Below are positions 25,469-34,193 of a DNA stretch of 64,000 nt, one piece after another. Every line of letters starts with the position of its first letter. Within the stretch, counting starts at the first letter, position 1. Position numbers and translations under genes: made by a program. The stretch covers positions 682,001 through 746,000 of the forward strand of contig NZ_CP073063.1 of the NCBI RefSeq assembly GCF_022654015.1. The letters run 5' to 3'. The notes beneath the pieces are model-generated. The model was not told the origin of the DNA. It saw only the letters and a program-made list of their open reading frames with translations, and did not search any database. The DNA is from Brevundimonas diminuta (GTDB taxonomy: Bacteria > Pseudomonadota > Alphaproteobacteria > Caulobacterales > Caulobacteraceae).

Positions 25469-28336
25469 GTGTCCGACGAATCCGTCATTTCCGAAACCCG
25501 CCCGACTGGCGCCCAGCCGTGGGCGGACTTGCCGCCGGCGCTCGCCACGCCGCCGGGCGCAGGGGCGGTGTGTGACGAGGCGGGGGCCAGAAAGATCGGG
25601 CGCGGGGCGGCCGAGGGGTTCTTCAGCACGGGTGCGGTGATGGTCGCCCATGCGTCGCTGACGGCGCGCCGGTTGGGGCTGACCCCGCCGCCGAGGTCGA
25701 CTGATTTGATGGATGTGCTGGAGCTTTACGCCTTCGTACGGCCGGCGCGCTTTTGTGCGCCGTCGCCCACGGGGCTGGCCCTGTCGCTTGGGCTGGCCGA
25801 GCCGAAGTCGGCGGAAGAACAGGCGGCGGCCTTGCGCGAGGCGGCGGGGCTGCTGCTACGCGAACTGGCCGATCCGGCCTATCCGGAGCGCGAGGCGGCC
25901 TATGTCCTGGCGCTGACGATGCAGCGGGCGGGCTGGGCCTGGGGCAAGCGGGTGGTTCAGGCGCTGGAGGCCGGCGGCGTGCGGGCGCGCCAGCATCGCG
26001 GGTCGGGCATGGATGTCTGGTCGCGGCTGACCGAATGGGAGGATGAGGCGCCGCGCGGCGAGGCGGGATCGGCGCCGGTCGACAGCGAGAGCGCCCGCAT
26101 CCGGCTGGAAAAGCTGCTTCAGGCCTCGGGGCTGGACGAGACGCGGCCGACCCAATCGGACTACGCCGCCGAAGCCGCCTTCGCCTTTTCGCCGAGGAAT
26201 GAGGAGGGGCGGCCCCGCATGCTGCTGGCCGAGGCGGGGACCGGCACGGGCAAGACGCTGGGCTATCTGGCGCCCGCCTCCCTGTGGGCCGAGCGGAACC
26301 AGGGAGCGGCCTGGATTTCGACCTATACCCGCGCGCTGCAACGTCAGATCGACCGCGAAAGCCATTCGCTGTGGCCCGATCCGGCCGAGCGCAAGAAGAA
26401 GGCGGTGATCCGCAAGGGGCGCGAGAACTATCTGTGCGTCCTGAACCTGCAGGACATGGTCCAGGCGGCTCAGCTGGGGAATGGCGACCTGATCGGCCTG
26501 GCGCTGGCCGGGCGATGGGCGCTGCATACGCGCGACGGCGACATGACGGGCGGGGACTTCCCCGGCTGGCTGCCTGGCCTGTTCGCCATGCCGGCCGCCC
26601 ATGCGGCGGGAGCGGCCAATCTGGTGGATCGGCGCGGCGAGTGCGTCCATGCCGCCTGTCCGCACTACCGCACCTGTTTCGTCGAAAAGACGATCCGCGC
26701 CAGCCGCCGCGCGGATTTGGTCATCGCCAACCACGCCCTGGTCCTGACCCAGGCGGCGTTCGACGGCGCGCGCTCGGCGCGGGGCCAGAAGTCGGACGGT
26801 GAGACGGCGGCGCTGAAGCGGATCGTCTTCGATGAGGGCCACCACCTTTTCGACGCCGCCGACAGCGCCTTTTCCGCCTGCCTGTCGGGCCAGGAGGCGG
26901 CCGAGCTGCGCCGCTGGATCCGGGGGCCGGAGGGGCGGGGGCGTCGCGGCCGCGGGCTGGAGCAGCGGCTGGGCGACATGGTCAACGACAATGAGGCGGC
27001 GATGAAGGCGCTGCAGGACGCCATCCGGGCCTCGGCCGCTCTGCCGGGCGAAGGCGTGTCGGGCCGCGTCGCGCCGGCCTCGGGCGAGGTCAATCCCATC
27101 GGCCCGATCGAAGCCTTCCTGGCCGCCGCGTTGGATCAACTGCGCGCCCGCACGGCGGAGACCAACAGCAATGGCGGATTCGGGGGCGGGCCCGAGTTCG
27201 GCATGGAGTGCGCGCTGAAGCCGGTGACCGATCCGGTCGCCGAGACGGCGCGCGCGGCGGCTCAGGCCCTGGCCGCCATCGAGGCGCCGCTGCTGGCCCT
27301 GTCGCGACATCTGGAAGACATTCTCGACGACGAGGCGGCCGAGCTGGACGGGTCGCAACGGTCGCGCATCGAAGGGGCGCTGCGCGGGCTGGATCGGCGC
27401 GCTCGGATGACCTTGCCGGGGTGGCGTTCGATGCTGGCGGCGCTGGAGGATGGCGGCGATCAGCCCGATCCTGACTTCGTCGATTGGCTGTCGGCCGAGA
27501 CGGCGTTCGGCCGCATCCACGACGTGGCCCTGCGCCGCCACTGGATCGACCCGACCGTTCCGCTGGAGGCCGCCGTGATCGTGCCGTCGCACGGGGTGTT
27601 GGTGACCTCCGCCACCCTGTCCGACCCCTTGCAGGAAGATCCGTTCGACCTGGCGCGGATGCGGACCGGCTCGGCGCGTCTGATCGAGCCGCCCCGCACC
27701 CTGAAAGTCGAGAGCCCGTTCGACTATGTCGCCAACAGCCGGGTCATCGTCGTCAACGACCTGGTCAAGGACGATCCGCGCCAGACGGCGGCGGCGATGC
27801 GCGAGCTGTTCCTGGCTGCGGGCGGCGGGGGCCTGGGCCTGTTCACCGCCATTCGCCGATTGAAGGCGGTCTATGAGCGGCTGGGGCCCGATCTGGCGAA
27901 GTCCGGCGTGCCTCTGTATGCCCAGCACGTCGATCCGCTGGAGGTCGGGGCGCTGGTGGACATGTTCCGGGTCGAGGAGAATTCCTGCCTGTTGGGCACT
28001 GATGCGGTGCGCGACGGGGTGGACGTGCCGGGACGGTCGCTGCGGGTGCTCGCCTTCGACCGTGTGCCGTGGCCGCGGCCGGACCTGCTGCACAAGGCGC
28101 GGCGCGAACGGTTGGGCGGCAAGGGTTATGACGATGCCCTGGCCCGCGCCCGCATCGCCCAGGCGTTCGGTCGGCTGATCCGGCGCGGCGACGACAAGGG
28201 GGTGTTCCTGATGCTGGACGCCGCCACCCCCACCCGCCTGTTCGCCAGCCTGCCGCCCGGGACCGAGGTCCAGCGCATGGGCTTGGCCGATGCGGTCGAA
28301 CTGACCCGCAGTTTCCTGAATCCCGAGACGACGTAG
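25469..28336 (+). CDS. DinG/XPD-like ATP-dependent DNA helicase
   Basis: 955 aa, GTG start. A poorly conserved N-terminal region (1-240) precedes Walker A EAGTGTGKT at about 253. Four cysteines in XPD spacing (NYLC near 322, then ECVHAACPHYRTC near 390-404) should hold a 4Fe-4S cluster, and the Walker B box is DEGH near 455. The C-terminal half has LVTSATLSD, TDAVRDGVDVPG and QAFGRLIRR. This is a 5'-3' helicase of the DinG family. It is divergent from the Lhr-PdeM pair with only 58 bases between starts. Confidence 0.92.
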   Translation: MSDESVISETRPTGAQPWADLPPALATPPGAGAVCDEAGARKIGRGAAEGFFSTGAVMVAHASLTARRLGLTPPPRSTDLMDVLELYAFVRPARFCAPSPTGLALSLGLAEPKSAEEQAAALREAAGLLLRELADPAYPEREAAYVLALTMQRAGWAWGKRVVQALEAGGVRARQHRGSGMDVWSRLTEWEDEAPRGEAGSAPVDSESARIRLEKLLQASGLDETRPTQSDYAAEAAFAFSPRNEEGRPRMLLAEAGTGTGKTLGYLAPASLWAERNQGAAWISTYTRALQRQIDRESHSLWPDPAERKKKAVIRKGRENYLCVLNLQDMVQAAQLGNGDLIGLALAGRWALHTRDGDMTGGDFPGWLPGLFAMPAAHAAGAANLVDRRGECVHAACPHYRTCFVEKTIRASRRADLVIANHALVLTQAAFDGARSARGQKSDGETAALKRIVFDEGHHLFDAADSAFSACLSGQEAAELRRWIRGPEGRGRRGRGLEQRLGDMVNDNEAAMKALQDAIRASAALPGEGVSGRVAPASGEVNPIGPIEAFLAAALDQLRARTAETNSNGGFGGGPEFGMECALKPVTDPVAETARAAAQALAAIEAPLLALSRHLEDILDDEAAELDGSQRSRIEGALRGLDRRARMTLPGWRSMLAALEDGGDQPDPDFVDWLSAETAFGRIHDVALRRHWIDPTVPLEAAVIVPSHGVLVTSATLSDPLQEDPFDLARMRTGSARLIEPPRTLKVESPFDYVANSRVIVVNDLVKDDPRQTAAAMRELFLAAGGGGLGLFTAIRRLKAVYERLGPDLAKSGVPLYAQHVDPLEVGALVDMFRVEENSCLLGTDAVRDGVDVPGRSLRVLAFDRVPWPRPDLLHKARRERLGGKGYDDALARARIAQAFGRLIRRGDDKGVFLMLDAATPTRLFASLPPGTEVQRMGLADAVELTRSFLNPETT

Positions 28337-28337
28337 G

Positions 28338-28811
28338 ATGTCCAAGACCACGCCCGCCACCGTCGTCCTGACCAAGGCCGGCGTCGCCTTCTCTCTGTTT
28401 CCCTACGACTATGATCCCGACGCGCCGCGCGTGGGATTGCAGGCCGCCGAGGCGTTGGGCGTGGCGCCTGAGCAGGTGTTCAAGACCCTGATGGTCCTGG
28501 TCGACGGGGCTCCGGCCTGCGTCATCGTGCCGTCCGACTGCGAGGTCAGCATGAAGAAGCTGGCGGCGGTTCTGGGGGCCAAGTCAGGCCAGATGATGAA
28601 GCCGGCCGACGCCGAACGGCTGACCGGCTACAAGGTCGGCGGGGTCAGCCCGTTCGGCCAGCGAAAGGCCGTGCCGACCGCGATGGACGAAACCGCCATC
28701 CTGTTCGATCAGGTCCTGATCAATGGCGGTCAGCGGGGGCTTTTGCTGGGTCTGGCGCCGGAGGATGCGCGCCGGGTCGCGGATGCGGTGCTGGCCGACC
28801 TGACCGCCTAG
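28338..28811 (+). CDS. ybaK: YbaK/EbsC-type aminoacyl-tRNA deacylase
   Basis: 157 aa, starting 1 base after the helicase stop. The sequence has FKTLMVLVDG with the catalytic Lys, CVIVPSDCEV, and the GYKVGGVSPFGQRK loop that contacts the substrate. The length and the Gly-Gly-Val-Ser-Pro motif match Cys-tRNA(Pro)/Cys-tRNA(Cys) deacylases, which clear mischarged tRNA. It is likely the second gene of an operon with the DinG-like helicase. Confidence 0.92.
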   Translation: MSKTTPATVVLTKAGVAFSLFPYDYDPDAPRVGLQAAEALGVAPEQVFKTLMVLVDGAPACVIVPSDCEVSMKKLAAVLGAKSGQMMKPADAERLTGYKVGGVSPFGQRKAVPTAMDETAILFDQVLINGGQRGLLLGLAPEDARRVADAVLADLTA

Positions 28812-28843
28812 AAGGGCGAGTTGCGGCGCGCTATAGGTCCGGC

Positions 28844-29902
28844 ATGACCGACGCCTCGACGACCAAGCGACACAGCCGCAAGGGCCTGTATGCGCCCTTC
28901 ATCCTGGTGCTGATCGCGCTGGCGGCCTGGACCGGATGGTGGATCTTCCTGACGCGCCAGATCGATACGCGGCTGGAGGCTCAGGTCCAGACCCTGCGTC
29001 AGGACGGCTGGGACATCCGCTTCGCCGACAAATCCATCACCGGCTGGCCGTTTCGCACCCATGTGGCCTTGACGAACCTGATCGTTCAGGCGCCGTCGGG
29101 CCATGCGATCAAGGCGTCCGAACTGACCGCAGAGGCCAACGCCTATCAGCCGACCAAATGGGTCGTGGTGGCTCCGCAAGGCCTGATGCTGACCCGCGCC
29201 GGCAAGGGCGAGGTCGCGGTCAAGGGCGACGCCATCCGCATGAGCGCCAGCGGCATCGATCAGCGCTGGCCCAATCTGGCGCTGGAGATGGTCAATCCGG
29301 TCTTCACGGCCCAGACCGGCGCCGAACCCTTCCCCATCGCCCGCGCAACGCGGATCGAATTCTACGCCCGGCCGCATCTTGAGGGCTCGACCGCGCCGAC
29401 CGACGACGTCGATGTCATGTTCCGTTTGGTGGACGGGCAGGGGCGGGCGGACGGCCCCGTCGAAGGCTTCGCCCAGGACGGCCGGCTGACGACCCAGCTA
29501 GAGGCCGAGATCGGCCAGGCCAGCCTGCTGAAGACCGGCGGCGATGCGGCCGGCGTCTTCTCCGCCTGGACCAAGGCGGGCGGGACATTCCGCAATGTGC
29601 GCGGCGATCTGCAGGCCGGCGACAGCCGCGCGACCCTCTCCAGCGATGTGTTGCGAGCCGATGCGAACGGCCGGCTGACCGGCCAGGTCCAGCTTCAGGC
29701 GCAAAAGCCTCTGCCCGCCCTCGCTGGTTTGATGGCGACCCGACAGGGGCCGGTGAACCGGATCGGCGCGGCCGGGGTCGCCGCAGCAGCGGGCGCGGCC
29801 GAGGCGACGGGCAGGGAGCAGCTGCCGCTGACGCTGGTTTTCCGCGAGGGCCGCACCTGGCTCGGCCCCTTCCCACTGGCCCCGGCGCCCAAGCTGTTCT
29901 GA
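28844..29902 (+). CDS. DUF2125 domain protein, membrane-anchored
   Basis: 352 aa. A basic N-terminus precedes one membrane helix (about 16-36, LYAPFILVLIALAAWTGWWI), after which the protein is extracytoplasmic. DUF2125 features seen are WDIRFADKSITGWPFRT, LTAEANAYQPTKWVVVAPQG and the C-terminal REGRTWLGPFPLAPAP. Function is unknown. In alphaproteobacteria the family often sits near chorismate mutase and hisC, as here. It shares one base with the next gene (TGATG). Confidence 0.88.
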   Translation: MTDASTTKRHSRKGLYAPFILVLIALAAWTGWWIFLTRQIDTRLEAQVQTLRQDGWDIRFADKSITGWPFRTHVALTNLIVQAPSGHAIKASELTAEANAYQPTKWVVVAPQGLMLTRAGKGEVAVKGDAIRMSASGIDQRWPNLALEMVNPVFTAQTGAEPFPIARATRIEFYARPHLEGSTAPTDDVDVMFRLVDGQGRADGPVEGFAQDGRLTTQLEAEIGQASLLKTGGDAAGVFSAWTKAGGTFRNVRGDLQAGDSRATLSSDVLRADANGRLTGQVQLQAQKPLPALAGLMATRQGPVNRIGAAGVAAAAGAAEATGREQLPLTLVFREGRTWLGPFPLAPAPKLF

Positions 29903-30588
29903 TGGCCCTGCTGGACGAACCCGAAGCCGACGACGCCCTGCTGGCGCTGGATCGCGCCCTGGTCGAGGCGGTGCGGGCGCGGGTCGCCGCCGGTCCGCGC
30001 GACCGGGCCGACGCCTCGGCCATCGTCCTGCGTCAACTGCTGGACGGCGCCTCGGCGGATGAGGCTGCGGCGGTCAAGGCGGTGTGGGGGCGGATCGAGG
30101 TGGCGACCGGCCCCGCGCTGGTCGTGTGCGGCGGCGTGGCCCAGGCCCTGGCGACGGACCGCTATGGCCTGCGGTCGCGGCCCCTGTTTGCCGACGAGGC
30201 GTTGAAGGCGGCCGAGGCGGGCTCGCGCGCCGTGATCGACCTGTCGCCCGACCGGCCGTGGTGGGGCCGCCTGCTGGCGCGGCCCGAACTGAAGATCGTC
30301 GCCGCCCTGCCGGACGATCGGCGCAGCCGGCCGCAGGCCTTCGTCGTGTCCAAGGAGATGTCCGGCCCCACGGGCGACGACCGCAGCTTCTGGGTCACCG
30401 ACAGCGGCTGGTCCGAGGCCAAGATCGTGGACGCCTTGAGCGACGCGGGACTGGTCGCCGATCCGCTGGCGGCGGCGGGCGGGTTGAAGCTGTTGATGCT
30501 GACGGGCTATGTGCAGGTCGATGACGGGCGGCTGAAGAGCGCGCCCGGACGAATGAGCGGCGTGATCGGCGCCGCCCCCATCTTCTGA
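29902..30588 (+). CDS. chorismate mutase-like protein
   Basis: 228 aa. The N-terminal 75 residues resemble the AroQ chorismate mutase helix bundle of alphaproteobacteria: LLALDRALVEAVRARVA, then ASAIVLRQLLDG and AAVKAVWGRIEVATGP. The C-terminal part has RPWWGRLLARPELKIVAALPDD (quoted as RPWWGRLLARPELK) and a GDDRSFW motif, also known in the long alphaproteobacterial forms. Several catalytic positions seem shifted or missing, so activity is uncertain. Placement directly before hisC supports the assignment. Confidence 0.55.
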   Translation: MALLDEPEADDALLALDRALVEAVRARVAAGPRDRADASAIVLRQLLDGASADEAAAVKAVWGRIEVATGPALVVCGGVAQALATDRYGLRSRPLFADEALKAAEAGSRAVIDLSPDRPWWGRLLARPELKIVAALPDDRRSRPQAFVVSKEMSGPTGDDRSFWVTDSGWSEAKIVDALSDAGLVADPLAAAGGLKLLMLTGYVQVDDGRLKSAPGRMSGVIGAAPIF

Positions 30589-30602
30589 GATCAAGGCTTT
30601 CC

Positions 30603-31715
30603 ATGACCGACGCGACCCCAGGCCCCGTGACGCAGGGCCCTGCCCCCAAGCCCGGCATCCTCGACATCGCCCCCTATGTCGGCGGCAAGTCGTCCATCGC
30701 CGGCGTCGCCGAGCCGATGAAGCTGTCCTCCAACGAGAACATGCTCGGCGCGGGCGAAAAGGCGCGCGCGGCCTATGAGGCGGCGGTCAAGAATATTCAC
30801 ATCTATCCCGACGGCCGGGCGACCAAGCTGCGGAACGCGGTGTCGGAACTGCACGGGTTGGAGCCTGAGCGGCTGATCTTCGGCAACGGCTCGGACGAGG
30901 TTTTCGCCCTGTTGAACCAGACCTATCTGACGGCGGGCGACAACATCGTCTGCGGCCAGTACGGTTTCCTCGCCTACCGCATCAGCGCCCTGGGTTGCGA
31001 AGCCCAGGTCAAGCTGGCGCCCGAGCCGAACTTCAAGGCCGAGGTCGACGCCCTGCTGGCCCAGGTCGATGACCGCACCAAGATCGTCTATGTCTCCAAT
31101 CCGTCCAACCCCACCGGCAGCTACAATACGGGCGAGGAAATCCGCCGCCTTCACGCCGCCCTGCCGGCCCACATCATCCTGGTCGTGGACGAGGCCTATG
31201 CGGAATATGTGACCGAGGCCGACTGGGAGACCGCCTTCCCGCTGGCCAAGGACGCCGAGAACATCGTCGTCACCCGCACCTTCTCGAAGATCCACGGACT
31301 GGGCGGTTTGCGCATCGGTTTCGGCTATGCGCCGGTGAAGGTCGCCGAGGCCATCGACCGCATCCGCCTGCCGTTCAATGTCTCGGTGCCGGGGCTGGAA
31401 GCCGCGACCGCCGCGCTGTCGGACGAGGCGCACCAGACGGCGTCGCGCGATCTGATCTCGAACTGGAAGCCGCGCCTGACCCAGGCTCTGCGCGGCTTCG
31501 GCTTCGAGGTTCTGCCCAGCGCCGGCAACTTCGTTCTGGTGGTGTTCGACGGGGCCGAACGCGCCGCCGCCGCCAACGACTATCTGAACACCAAGGGCAT
31601 CATCGTCCGCCCTGTCGGCGGTTACGGCCTGCCCCAGGCCCTGCGGATCACCATCGGCACGGAAGACCAGAACCGCGCCGTCATCGACGCGCTGAGCGAG
31701 TTCGCGGCTCAGTAG
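30603..31715 (+). CDS. hisC: histidinol-phosphate aminotransferase
   Basis: 370 aa. This class-I/II PLP aminotransferase has MKLSSNENMLG, IYPDGRATKLRNAVSEL, FGNGSDEVF, VSNPSNPTGSY, VVDEAYAEYV and the PLP lysine in TRTFSKIHGLGGLRIGF. It interconverts imidazole acetol phosphate and histidinol phosphate. In many alphaproteobacteria this paralogue also transaminates aromatic precursors and is followed by tyrC. Here tyrC is absent, and a small lipoprotein gene follows only 3 bases downstream. Confidence 0.94.
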   Translation: MTDATPGPVTQGPAPKPGILDIAPYVGGKSSIAGVAEPMKLSSNENMLGAGEKARAAYEAAVKNIHIYPDGRATKLRNAVSELHGLEPERLIFGNGSDEVFALLNQTYLTAGDNIVCGQYGFLAYRISALGCEAQVKLAPEPNFKAEVDALLAQVDDRTKIVYVSNPSNPTGSYNTGEEIRRLHAALPAHIILVVDEAYAEYVTEADWETAFPLAKDAENIVVTRTFSKIHGLGGLRIGFGYAPVKVAEAIDRIRLPFNVSVPGLEAATAALSDEAHQTASRDLISNWKPRLTQALRGFGFEVLPSAGNFVLVVFDGAERAAAANDYLNTKGIIVRPVGGYGLPQALRITIGTEDQNRAVIDALSEFAAQ

Positions 31716-31718
31716 GCG

Positions 31719-31982
31719 GTGAACGTGCGACGGATCGGCACATTGGCAGGCGGCGTGGTGTTGGGCCTTTCAGCCTGCGCCACGCCCTTGCCTCCACTTC
31801 CGACTGATCCTACCCAGCGATGTGAAGCGATGGGCGGCCTTGTGCTCGAAGGTCCGCCTATCTTGACTGCTGATGGCAAATCTGAACGTGGAACCTTCCT
31901 CAGTTGTCAGATTGATCCGCACGCAAGCGAGCGGGATGTGCGCCAAGCCCAAAGGGCTTGGCATGAGCGACAAAAAAGCTAG
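31719..31982 (+). CDS. small predicted lipoprotein
   Basis: 87 aa from a GTG at 31719 (a second in-frame GTG lies at 31725). A lipoprotein signal is clear: IGTLAGGVVLGLSAC with the lipobox LSAC at about residue 20. The mature part is 66 residues, with CEAMGG and LSCQIDP (two more cysteines that could pair) and a basic C-terminus. The base composition is lower in GC than the neighbours. I recognise no family. Its last codons contain a 9-bp hairpin. Confidence 0.6.
   Translation: MNVRRIGTLAGGVVLGLSACATPLPPLPTDPTQRCEAMGGLVLEGPPILTADGKSERGTFLSCQIDPHASERDVRQAQRAWHERQKS
31942..31962 (+). terminator. 9-bp hairpin inside the 3' end of the lipoprotein gene
   Basis: A perfect stem GCCAAGCCC/GGGCTTGGC with an AAA loop ends 20 bases before the stop codon. 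No T-run follows on the plus strand, so the role as terminator or mRNA 3'-end stabiliser is uncertain. Confidence 0.4.
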
Positions 31983-31995
31983 TCGCTGACGAGGC

Positions 31996-32775
31996 TCAGC
32001 CGCCGAAGCGACGGGCGATGAAGACGCCGGTGCGGACGGCGTCGTCGCTTTGCGACAGGGGGCTGTCGGCCACGTCGCCCAGGCGGCGTTCGTAGTTGAG
32101 CAAGGCCCCAGCGCCCCATTTGTCGCCGACCGGAACCAGCAGGACCAGGCTGGTGCCCGCACCCTGAAGCCCGCCGCCGGGGGAATAGGCGCTGATGCCG
32201 TTGGCGGCCGCCTCGGCGGTGCTGACGCCATAGTAGGCGTCGGCCAGTTTGGAATCGCCGCCGCGCACATAGACCGACGCGTTCAGCAGGCCGACCGGAG
32301 TCACGCGCTGATGGCCGACCGAGGCGTAATATTCCGTGCCCTCGCTGACGTCGGACACGTCGCGGCTGATCCGACCGCCGACCACCACATTGCCGGGCAG
32401 ACGCTTGTAGGCGTAGGCGGCCAGGTCGGCGCCGAAGCCCGGACGATCCAGCGTCAGGCCCTCGATATCATCGGCCGAGAAGCGCGGCCGCAGTTGCAGG
32501 CCGGCGCGGAAGTCGTCGGTCTTGATCGCGTTCCAGCCCAGGCCGTCGATCGGGTTCAGATAGACCAGGTTGCGATAGTTCGCCGAAACCCACGGAGCGA
32601 CCGTCGTCTTGGAGCCTGTGTCCCCGTTGGAATCGTTGCGATAGAGGACGCCCGCGCCGAGATCGACGGTCCAATTCTGGGGGGCGGGCCTGATCTGCTC
32701 ATAGGGTTGCGACTGGGCCAGGGCGGAGCCGGCGACGGCGGCGAAGGCGACGGAGAGCAGAAGGGGACGAAGCAT
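31996..32775 (-). CDS. MipA/OmpV family outer-membrane protein
   Basis: 259 aa with a signal peptide (MLRPLLLSVAFAAVAGSALA, cut before QSQPYEQ). The rest is a series of short amphipathic beta strands ending in FIARRFGG, the aromatic-terminated last strand seen in outer-membrane barrels. Motifs VDLGAGVLYRNDS, RPRFSADDIEGL and VVVGGRISRDVSD match MipA/OmpV, an outer-membrane scaffold for murein enzymes in E. coli. Here the binding role is unverified. It is a single gene. Confidence 0.82.
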   Translation of the reverse strand: MLRPLLLSVAFAAVAGSALAQSQPYEQIRPAPQNWTVDLGAGVLYRNDSNGDTGSKTTVAPWVSANYRNLVYLNPIDGLGWNAIKTDDFRAGLQLRPRFSADDIEGLTLDRPGFGADLAAYAYKRLPGNVVVGGRISRDVSDVSEGTEYYASVGHQRVTPVGLLNASVYVRGGDSKLADAYYGVSTAEAAANGISAYSPGGGLQGAGTSLVLLVPVGDKWGAGALLNYERRLGDVADSPLSQSDDAVRTGVFIARRFGG

Positions 32776-32810
32776 CGGGCGTTTCCATGAATGGCGCCCG
32801 AGCGGGGAGG

Positions 32811-33548
32811 TCAGGCCGGTCCAGAATGCGCAAGCTGGGCCTTTGGCTCCAGCAGCGCCAAAGACGCCGTCTCTATGCGACTTTCCAGCAACGCCATCAT
32901 CGCGCCGCGCTTCAGCTGGGCCGGGATCGGCTCAAGGAATTCGAACACGACCGTCCCAGGATAGCGGCGGAAGCCGTGGGCCGGCCAGTGGACGCCGGAG
33001 TTGGTGGCGACGGGCCAGCAGGGGCCTTCCAAATCGCGATAGATGGCGGCGACGCCGGGCTTGTAGTCGCCGGGCACCCCCGGATCGTTGCGCGTGCCCT
33101 CGGGGAAGATGACGATCTGGCGGCCCTCGGCCAGGCGGTCGCGCGCCTGTCTCGTCATATCCTTCAGCGCCTTGGCGTGGCCCGCGCGATCCACGGCGAT
33201 CATCTTCGACTTCCAGGCGAACCACCCGAAGAAGGGCAGGGGCATCAGTTCCTTCTTCATCACGAAACAGGCGTCGGGCAGGACGGCCAGCAGGGCCACG
33301 ATATCCAGCATCCCCTGGTGTTTTGACGCGATCAGGGCGGCGCCGGACGGGGCGTGCTCCAGCCCGCGCACCTCGACCTTGACCCCCGCGATCCAGCGCA
33401 GGCCGAACAGGACGATCTTCGCCCACAGCTTGCACACGCCCTGAACATAGCGGTGCGGCAGCAGCAGCACCGGCGACAGGCCGATGGCGATGATCGGCAT
33501 CGACAGATAGAGCCAGGCGGTGAAGATCAGGGAACGCAGGGTGTTCAC
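32811..33548 (-). CDS. plsC: 1-acyl-sn-glycerol-3-phosphate acyltransferase
   Basis: 245 aa from the GTG at 33548, abutting the YdcF stop (33549). An N-terminal membrane helix is followed by the HX4D catalytic motif in SKHQGMLDIVALL and the acceptor motif FPEGTRNDPG, diagnostic of PlsC. It transfers acyl chains to lysophosphatidic acid in phospholipid synthesis. It lies at the end of the ftsE-ftsX-ydcF-plsC block, an arrangement I recall from other Caulobacterales. Confidence 0.92.
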   Translation of the reverse strand: MNTLRSLIFTAWLYLSMPIIAIGLSPVLLLPHRYVQGVCKLWAKIVLFGLRWIAGVKVEVRGLEHAPSGAALIASKHQGMLDIVALLAVLPDACFVMKKELMPLPFFGWFAWKSKMIAVDRAGHAKALKDMTRQARDRLAEGRQIVIFPEGTRNDPGVPGDYKPGVAAIYRDLEGPCWPVATNSGVHWPAHGFRRYPGTVVFEFLEPIPAQLKRGAMMALLESRIETASLALLEPKAQLAHSGPA

Positions 33549-34193
33549 TTAGGACGCGGCCTTTTCGTCAGGGGCGGTTTCGGTCTCGGCCGTGACGGCG
33601 GCGGGCCGGTCGCGGGTGATGCGACGCACGCCCTCACGGCCCAGGACGGCAAGGTATTTCATATATTCCAGCGTCATCCGCCGCGCGGTCACCGCGGCCC
33701 GCCACCAGCGCGCATTGTCCAGCGACGGGGTAGAGATGGCGTAGGGCGTCAGTTTCACGCCCGGCAGCTGGCCCCGGATTTCCACCAGCGATCGCGGCAT
33801 ATGATAGTCGGAGGTGACGACGATCAGGTTGCGATAGCCCTTGGCGCGGGTCCAGGCGGCGATCTCCTGGGCGTTGCCGACGGTGTCCTCGGCCTCGAAG
33901 CCCAGGTCGACGCAGCAGTTGAACAGGCGGCTGGAGCCGGGCGTCAGCTCGCGCAGCTCTTGGCGGCGCACCTCGCGATTGACGCCGGAGATCAGTACCC
34001 GTTCGCCCTTGCCCTGTTCCAACAGGCGGATGGCGGTGTTGACCCGCTCGGACGACGGACCGGTCAGGGCCACGATGGCGTCGGCGCGGGCGGGGTCGTC
34101 GGCCGGCGTCAGCTCGCGCACCCGGTGGGCGAAGGCGAACAGGCCGACCAGCCAGATCAGACCGGCGATGAAGATGACGCTCAACAGTCTCAT
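33549..34193 (-). CDS. YdcF family (DUF218) protein
   Basis: 214 aa from the ATG at 34193. The frame is open further upstream but that part is a shadow of ftsX. An N-terminal membrane helix (LSVIFIAGLIWLVGLFAFA) precedes the DUF218 domain with IVALTGPSSERVNTAIRLL, GVNREV, NAQEIAAWT and VVTSDYHMPRSLVEI. Members include ElyC-like proteins affecting peptidoglycan precursor metabolism, and this one is of unknown substrate. It overlaps the ftsX stop by 4 bases (ATGA). Confidence 0.88.
   Translation of the reverse strand: MRLLSVIFIAGLIWLVGLFAFAHRVRELTPADDPARADAIVALTGPSSERVNTAIRLLEQGKGERVLISGVNREVRRQELRELTPGSSRLFNCCVDLGFEAEDTVGNAQEIAAWTRAKGYRNLIVVTSDYHMPRSLVEIRGQLPGVKLTPYAISTPSLDNARWWRAAVTARRMTLEYMKYLAVLGREGVRRITRDRPAAVTAETETAPDEKAAS

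Noticed and set aside
25856-28375. An 839-codon open frame on the minus strand opposite the DinG-like helicase
   Set aside because: Same reason: composition-driven shadow with no recognisable domain, while the plus-strand helicase has all its motifs.
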